A stretch of 10,160 nt of DNA from positions 1-10,160 of the forward strand of contig CACYEB010000195.1 of NCBI GenBank assembly GCA_902773305.1, written 5' to 3'. Made by a program: the position numbers and the translations under genes. This stretch comes from an uncultured Bacteroidia bacterium. GTDB lineage: Bacteria > Bacteroidota > Bacteroidia > Bacteroidales > UBA932. Below are positions 5,988 to 10,160 of this stretch, piece after piece (within the stretch, counting starts at the first letter, position 1; every line of letters begins with the position of its first letter). The notes under the pieces are model-generated. The model saw nothing but the letters and a program-made list of their open reading frames with translations. It was not told where the DNA came from and made no database searches.

Positions 5988-7007
5988 TCAGTCTTCGTAG
6001 TGTTCGTATTTAAGTATCAGTTCTTCTGTCTTTGCAGCGAGGGCGCTCCGTTCCATAAGGTACGCCTGTTCTATGCACTTGGCCACGGATGTCGCCTTGC
6101 TGCTTCCGTGCCCCTTGACAATAGTCTTCGAGGTGCCGAGCAGCACGCTGCCGCCGTAGTTCTGGTAGTTCATAAATTCCTTCTCGTCGGCAAACATCTT
6201 TTTCATAAGCAGCGCACCGAGTTTGTATAGTGTGCGTGAATAGATGTCCTTCTTGAGCTTTTTGAGCAACTCCAGCGCCGTTCCCTCGGTGGTTTTCACC
6301 AGCACGTTGCCGGAAAAACCGTCGGCCACCACCACATCGTATCTCCCCGAGAGCAGGTCGCGGCTCTCCATATTGCCCACAAAATTAATCTCGGGTGTAT
6401 CAGAAAGCAAATTGTATGCCTGTTGATGGATCTCGTCTCCTTTTTCTGCCTCTTTGCCTACGTTGAGCAGGGCGATACGGGGCTTCGGAACGCCGTAAAC
6501 GTGTTCCATATAAAGGCTGGACATTATGGCGAACTGGCGCAGCATTCCGGCTGTCACTTCTACGTTGGCGCCGCTGTCGCAGATGCCGACCCTGCCGCCG
6601 TCCATAGTGGGGAGGATGGGGCAGAAAGCAGGCCTGATTATGCCCCGGACGCGCCCGATACGGGTCAGTGCGGCTGCCACCAGGGCTCCGGTGCTGCCTG
6701 TCGAAACCATTGCGGATATGGAGTCGTCGTCGCGCAGCATACGGATGGCCTTCATCATCGAACTCTCTTTTTTCAGGCGGACGGCATCTATGGGTTTTTC
6801 GTCGCAGCCGATGACTTCGGGGGCGTGTACGATTTCGATGCGGGAGGCATCATAGCTTTTGCCCGAGAGACACTCCTGGACGGATGTTTCGTCGCCGGTC
6901 AGGATCAGTTGCAGATCTTCAAACCGGGAGAGGGCTGTCAGTGCCCCGTCGACGTTGGCCTGAGGGCTGTGGTCGCCGCCAAAGCAATCAATCAAGACTC
7001 TTAACAT
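5988..7007 (-). CDS. plsX: Phosphate acyltransferase PlsX
   Basis: PlsX, 339 residues, a usual length, reversibly converts acyl-ACP plus phosphate to acyl-phosphate plus ACP, feeding the membrane acyltransferase PlsY in phosphatidic acid synthesis. It is a peripheral cytoplasmic enzyme. Conserved blocks are visible in order: LIDCFGGDHSP at the N-terminus (D7, GGD 10-12), VSTGSTGALVAA (101-113), LPTMDGGRVGICDSGANVE (132-150), ALLNVGKEAEKGDE (179-192), VVADGFSGNVLVKTTEG (226-242), and GGSVLLGTSKTIVKGHGSS (285-303). Small differences from the commonest forms are DCFGGD for DAMGGD and STGSTGA for STGNTGA. Its first 20 bases overlap the end of the GNAT gene and its stop is 4 bases before the ACP gene. 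In many Bacteroidota plsX sits between rpmF and fabH; neither is here, so this may be a second copy. Confidence 0.95.
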   Translation of the reverse strand: MLRVLIDCFGGDHSPQANVDGALTALSRFEDLQLILTGDETSVQECLSGKSYDASRIEIVHAPEVIGCDEKPIDAVRLKKESSMMKAIRMLRDDDSISAMVSTGSTGALVAAALTRIGRVRGIIRPAFCPILPTMDGGRVGICDSGANVEVTAGMLRQFAIMSSLYMEHVYGVPKPRIALLNVGKEAEKGDEIHQQAYNLLSDTPEINFVGNMESRDLLSGRYDVVVADGFSGNVLVKTTEGTALELLKKLKKDIYSRTLYKLGALLMKKMFADEKEFMNYQNYGGSVLLGTSKTIVKGHGSSKATSVAKCIEQAYLMERSALAAKTEELILKYEHYED

Positions 7008-8109
7008 AGCAGCGATGGAGTTTTATCTTCTGTTCGTCAAAGCGTTTCCACTGGTTCTGGATAGCGTAGTTGTCTTCCAGATTCATATTGGTTTCGGCAT
7101 ATTTTACACCCGGCATCCGGAGCATTTTTACCATTGCGGCAGAGATTACCACGCTGATGCCGCGGTTGAGCCATTCGGGATCGACGCCCACCAGCCCCAG
7201 GTCCAGGACCTTGGGGTGTTTGATGGCGCGAAGCACGCGGACAAGCGCACCGGGGGTGAGACGTCCGCCGGACGGCCGCAGTGCATCGCCCACTGCAGGG
7301 AACGCCAGGCCCATGCAGATCATCTTGTCGTTCTCGTCCAGGACTATCACGAGATTGTCTTTGCTGAGTATCAGGCTGAAATTGTCCAGCATCAACTTTT
7401 TCATTGCGGGAGTGAAGGGAACAGAGCCGTAGATCAGGTCGTATGACTTGTCCAGCAGCTCAAAGAAGCCGTCGGCATATTTTGCCAGATACTCCTTGGT
7501 GGTGCGGGCTGTGGCCAGATGCAGTTTGTAGCGGCGCATCACATAGTCGGCCATCTGTTCCAGTTCGCCGTTGTAGTCCTTTGCAAGGCGCAGGCGGCTG
7601 CCGGTCCAGTCAACCTCTTTCTTGTAGCCAAGTCTCTCCACGAAATCTCCGTAATAAGGATAGTTGTAGCTTTCTTCAAAGGTGGCGGGGTACTCGAACC
7701 CTCCCACCAGCAGCCCCTCCCGTTCCAGGTCAGAGAAGCCCAGAGGCCCTTGTACCTCGTCCATTCCCTGTTCGCGGGCCCAGGCCTCGGCCGTTTCAAA
7801 CAGCTTTGCCGCCACGTCAAAATCTTCTATAACGTCAAAGCGGGTAAAGCGGCAGCGCTTCTGGTTGTATTTGGAGTTTGCCGCGCGCTGGATAATGCAG
7901 GAGATGCGGCCGGCCATCTTGCCATCCTTATAGGCGTTGAAATAGACGTGTTCGCAGGTGTCGTTGTAAACATAGTCCTTGCGGAAAATCTTCTTCTCGT
8001 CTGAATACAGCGCCGGAGTGTAGCACTTGTTGCCCTTGTAAAGCTTCAGTGGGAAATCCAGAAACTCCCTTTGCTGCTTTTTGGTGGTGACTTTTTCTAC
8101 GGTGATCAT
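6988..8109 (-). CDS. Tandem GNAT-fold acyltransferase-like protein
   Basis: Soluble protein of 373 residues with no signal peptide or membrane segment, probably two GNAT-like folds in tandem. The N-terminal half (about 1-185) holds GPLGFSDLEREGLLVGGFEY (121-140) and NYPYYGDFVERLGYKKEVDW (149-168). I recognise this pattern from a poorly characterised acyltransferase-like family that, as I recall, includes E. coli YghO. The C-terminal half holds LDLGLVGVDPEWLNRGISVV (302-320), a degenerate version of the acyl-CoA/acyl-ACP pyrophosphate-binding motif A, and ETNMNLEDNYAIQNQWKRF (339-357), typical of the final GNAT strands. The usual R/Q-x-x-G-x-G/A is only partly kept (NRGIS). The start ATG lies 3 bases after the degV-type stop, and its end overlaps plsX by 20 bases. 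The setting suggests it uses acyl-ACP or acyl-phosphate made by its neighbours; the acceptor is unknown. Confidence 0.8.
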   Translation of the reverse strand: MITVEKVTTKKQQREFLDFPLKLYKGNKCYTPALYSDEKKIFRKDYVYNDTCEHVYFNAYKDGKMAGRISCIIQRAANSKYNQKRCRFTRFDVIEDFDVAAKLFETAEAWAREQGMDEVQGPLGFSDLEREGLLVGGFEYPATFEESYNYPYYGDFVERLGYKKEVDWTGSRLRLAKDYNGELEQMADYVMRRYKLHLATARTTKEYLAKYADGFFELLDKSYDLIYGSVPFTPAMKKLMLDNFSLILSKDNLVIVLDENDKMICMGLAFPAVGDALRPSGGRLTPGALVRVLRAIKHPKVLDLGLVGVDPEWLNRGISVVISAAMVKMLRMPGVKYAETNMNLEDNYAIQNQWKRFDEQKIKLHRCYVKSLD

Positions 8110-8112
8110 AGC

Positions 8113-8982
8113 CTAGCGGTGTATTGCGTGGAAGCAGATTCCCAGGCCGTTGGGGCCGCAGTGGCTGCCGATGGTTGGGTTAACGACGGTAGTGACTACC
8201 CGAAGGTCGGCGCCGAAACGGGCCTTGAGCTGCCGCTCGGCTTCTAAGGCGATGTCGGGACAGTCGGAGTGGCCTATCACGACGCGGTGCGCCTTGACAT
8301 CGTCACCCAAATCCTCTACATACTGCACCAGACGGGCGATTGCCTTGGTGCGGCCGGTCTCCTTGCCTATTGAAACCATTTTGCCGGCATCGTCGAGGTG
8401 GATTATGGGGCGGATGCCTATAAGTCCGCCCATCGTGGCTGCCAGACCACCTACGCGCCCGCTGCGGCGGAAAAATTTGAGGTCGTCGGCGAAGAAGTAC
8501 ATAGGGAACCTGGGGACTTCAGTCCTGGCCCATTCCACAATATCCTCTGCGGTTTTTCCTGCCTTGAGCAAATCTGCCACTTCGAGCACGATGTTGTAAG
8601 AGAGGGCCGATATTCCCAGGGTGTCGACAGACCAGAACTTGCGTTCAGGATATTTCTCCTTGAGTTTTTTTACCGCCATATCCATAATTGCGAAGGTATT
8701 GGATGTGCCGGAAGAGAAGTGAACGTAAAGTATATCGTTTCCTGCAGCGAACTCAGGCTCGAATGTCTTGATGTAGAAATCCTCGCTCATCGCGCTGGTG
8801 GTGGGCATTGTTCCCTTGCGGAGCATATCGTAGAAGGAATGGGAATCGAATTCCTCCCAGTCTATGTAAGGGTAGATGACCTTGTCGTCTACGGTATAGG
8901 GCATACTGATGAGTTTGATGCCATACTCTGCGCACTCCTTGGGCGTGATGTCGCAGTCTGTGTCAGAAAAGAATGTCAGCAT
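8113..8982 (-). CDS. fakB: DegV-family fatty-acid-binding protein (FakB-like)
   Basis: DegV-family protein of 289 residues, the usual length. FakB members bind one free fatty acid and present its carboxylate to FakA for phosphorylation. Family features in order are: FFSDTDCDITP at the N-terminus, GTMPTTSAMS (57-66), HFSSGTSNTF (88-97) at the expected carboxylate-binding site, VDTLGISAL (119-127), LKFFRRSGRVGG (168-179, where L-x-F-L-x-K-G-G-R-I is common), RPIIHLDDAGKM (191-202), and GSHCGPNGLGICF (272-284), which carries the conserved histidine region. Its ATG overlaps the stop of the fatty acid kinase gene by 7 bases, so the two partners should be made together. DegV proteins are best known in Gram-positive bacteria. 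Fatty acid preference cannot be read from the sequence. Confidence 0.92.
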   Translation of the reverse strand: MLTFFSDTDCDITPKECAEYGIKLISMPYTVDDKVIYPYIDWEEFDSHSFYDMLRKGTMPTTSAMSEDFYIKTFEPEFAAGNDILYVHFSSGTSNTFAIMDMAVKKLKEKYPERKFWSVDTLGISALSYNIVLEVADLLKAGKTAEDIVEWARTEVPRFPMYFFADDLKFFRRSGRVGGLAATMGGLIGIRPIIHLDDAGKMVSIGKETGRTKAIARLVQYVEDLGDDVKAHRVVIGHSDCPDIALEAERQLKARFGADLRVVTTVVNPTIGSHCGPNGLGICFHAIHR

Positions 8983-10160
8983 AGTACAAGAATATAATCG
9001 TATATCGGCTGCTGGCCGTTGTTAAACATTATTTCCAATGAAGGATATCGGGCCGCAAGGGCGTTCCGGAGCCACTCCGCCTCATCGGCGGGGACGTCGC
9101 AGCCGGTGAACACCAGCAACACGTCGCGGCCGGCAGCTCCCATCCTCTCTGCCAGCAGCGCCGCCGCCTCTTCCCTGGATGCGGAGTCGCAGAGAATCTG
9201 CTTGCCGCCATAGCCCACATAGTGGCCTTTGGTTACGGTGACACCGCCGTCCTCGGCATCGCGGATGGCACGCGAAACCATGCCGGTAGAAACCGATTCC
9301 ATTATTGCTGTGACTTGGGCGATGACATCGCCGGCATCGTCGCAGTCGCGGTCGGCAGATGCAATGCCGTAGTACCCCTCGCCTATGGTAGAGGACGGGA
9401 GTACCCGGACGTCGGCCTGCTTATAGAGTCCGGCAGCCTGCTGTGCGGCCATCTTTATGTTGGAGTTGTTCGGGAATACCAGGATGGTGCCTGCATCGAC
9501 CTGCCCGAAAGCCTCCAGGAAATCTTGGGTGGAGGGATTCATTGTCTGTCCTCCGGGAATCACCACGTCGGCTCCGATTTCTTTGAAGGAGGCGATGAGA
9601 CCGTCGCCTGCAGCCACCGTCACAATTCCGTATTTCTGCTTCGGACGCTTGAGTGCGGCATTGTTCCGGTTGCTCTCCTGATGGTGCTGCAGCGCCATAT
9701 TCTCTATCTTGAGGGTCAGGAATTCGCCGTATTGCTGGCAGTGGTTCAGTATTTCGCCGGGACGGAAGGTGTGAACGTGAACCTTTACGACGGTGCCGTC
9801 GCGAAAGGCCACTACGCTCTCGCCATTGGCCTCCAGCCACTGTATCAGGGCCTTTTCGTCAAAGTTGTCTATGTCGGTCTTTGCCCGGGTCAGGCGCAGC
9901 AGGAATTCGGTGCAGTAGCCGAACTCCAGAGTGCTGTCTTCTGTAAATTTGTCAAGGTCTATCTTTTGCTGCGGGGAGACTGCATCCGGTGTCGCATCGT
10001 CTGCCACGACGCCTCCGAGGGCTTGGTTCATCCCTCTGAAGATGCACACCAGTCCTGCACCGCCGCTGTCCACCACACCCGCCTTGCGGAGCACGTCAAG
10101 TTTGTCGGGGGTGTGCTCCAGCGATGTGTCCATCGCTGCCAGCAGGGTTTCGAAGTAGCG
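8976..10160 (-). CDS. fakA: FakA-like fatty acid kinase (DAK2/DhaL domain), N-terminus outside the window
   Basis: The frame is open to the window edge, so the Met at 10131-10133 is internal. The visible 394 residues match the rear of FakA (YloV-type, about 550 residues): the end of the ATP-binding DhaL/DAK2 domain (LRKAGVVDSGGAGLVCIFRGM), a middle domain, and a C-terminal DegV-like domain. In the middle domain FGYCTEF and VKVHVHTFRPGEIL place one Cys and two His (C74, H119, H121 counted from that Met) where S. aureus FakA, as I recall, binds zinc; KIENMALQHHQE follows. The C-terminal part has GGQTMNPSTQDFLEAF, VFPNNSNIKMAAQQAAGLYK and a final NNGQQPIYDYILVLC. FakA phosphorylates a fatty acid held by FakB, giving acyl-phosphate. 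The nucleotide-binding aspartates lie upstream and cannot be checked. A dihydroxyacetone kinase role is unlikely given the added C-terminal domains and the FakB neighbour. Confidence 0.92.
   Translation of the reverse strand, partial: RYFETLLAAMDTSLEHTPDKLDVLRKAGVVDSGGAGLVCIFRGMNQALGGVVADDATPDAVSPQQKIDLDKFTEDSTLEFGYCTEFLLRLTRAKTDIDNFDEKALIQWLEANGESVVAFRDGTVVKVHVHTFRPGEILNHCQQYGEFLTLKIENMALQHHQESNRNNAALKRPKQKYGIVTVAAGDGLIASFKEIGADVVIPGGQTMNPSTQDFLEAFGQVDAGTILVFPNNSNIKMAAQQAAGLYKQADVRVLPSSTIGEGYYGIASADRDCDDAGDVIAQVTAIMESVSTGMVSRAIRDAEDGGVTVTKGHYVGYGGKQILCDSASREEAAALLAERMGAAGRDVLLVFTGCDVPADEAEWLRNALAARYPSLEIMFNNGQQPIYDYILVLC

Overview
The window looks like a moderately GC-rich member of the Bacteroidota, most likely order Bacteroidales. 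Three signs support this. Two intergenic sites match the Bacteroidota sigma factor -7 box TAnnTTTG. Translation starts lack strong Shine-Dalgarno sequences. The TopA and Lrp-type proteins read like Bacteroidales versions, with TopA ending in Toprim C-terminal repeats instead of zinc fingers. Genus cannot be set from the sequence alone. Coding density is very high: no gene-free stretch reaches 300 bases, no mobile element, CRISPR array or pseudogene is visible, and the longest gap is about 140 bases around 5098-5237.

Left half (1-5125). A 5'-truncated topA (DNA topoisomerase I) is followed after 2 bases by an Lrp/AsnC-type regulator, both on the + strand. A small exported protein of unknown function (- strand, 2797-3225) converges on the regulator and diverges from a secreted C69-family dipeptidase (3274-4965, +). 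The 48-base divergent gap holds a TAnnTTTG box on each strand. After the peptidase comes tRNA-Ala(TGC), with the G3:U70 pair that marks alanine tRNAs, and a strong intrinsic terminator.

Right half (5238-10160). Six tightly packed - strand genes run, in transcription order, as: FakA-like fatty acid kinase (its 5' end lies outside the window), DegV/FakB-like fatty-acid-binding protein, a tandem GNAT-fold protein, PlsX, acyl carrier protein, and an exported LolA-like protein. All junctions are overlaps or gaps of 4 bases or less, so this is almost certainly one translationally coupled operon.

Read as a pathway, FakB would present a free fatty acid to FakA, which makes acyl-phosphate. PlsX would exchange this with the co-encoded ACP to give acyl-ACP, or leave it for PlsY. 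The GNAT protein could then be an acyl-ACP-dependent acyltransferase, and the LolA-like protein could handle a lipid or lipoprotein in the periplasm. The first steps rest on well-known families; the last two roles are inference. This self-contained fatty-acid activation operon, with an uncharacterised acyltransferase-like gene at its centre, is the most interesting item in the window.
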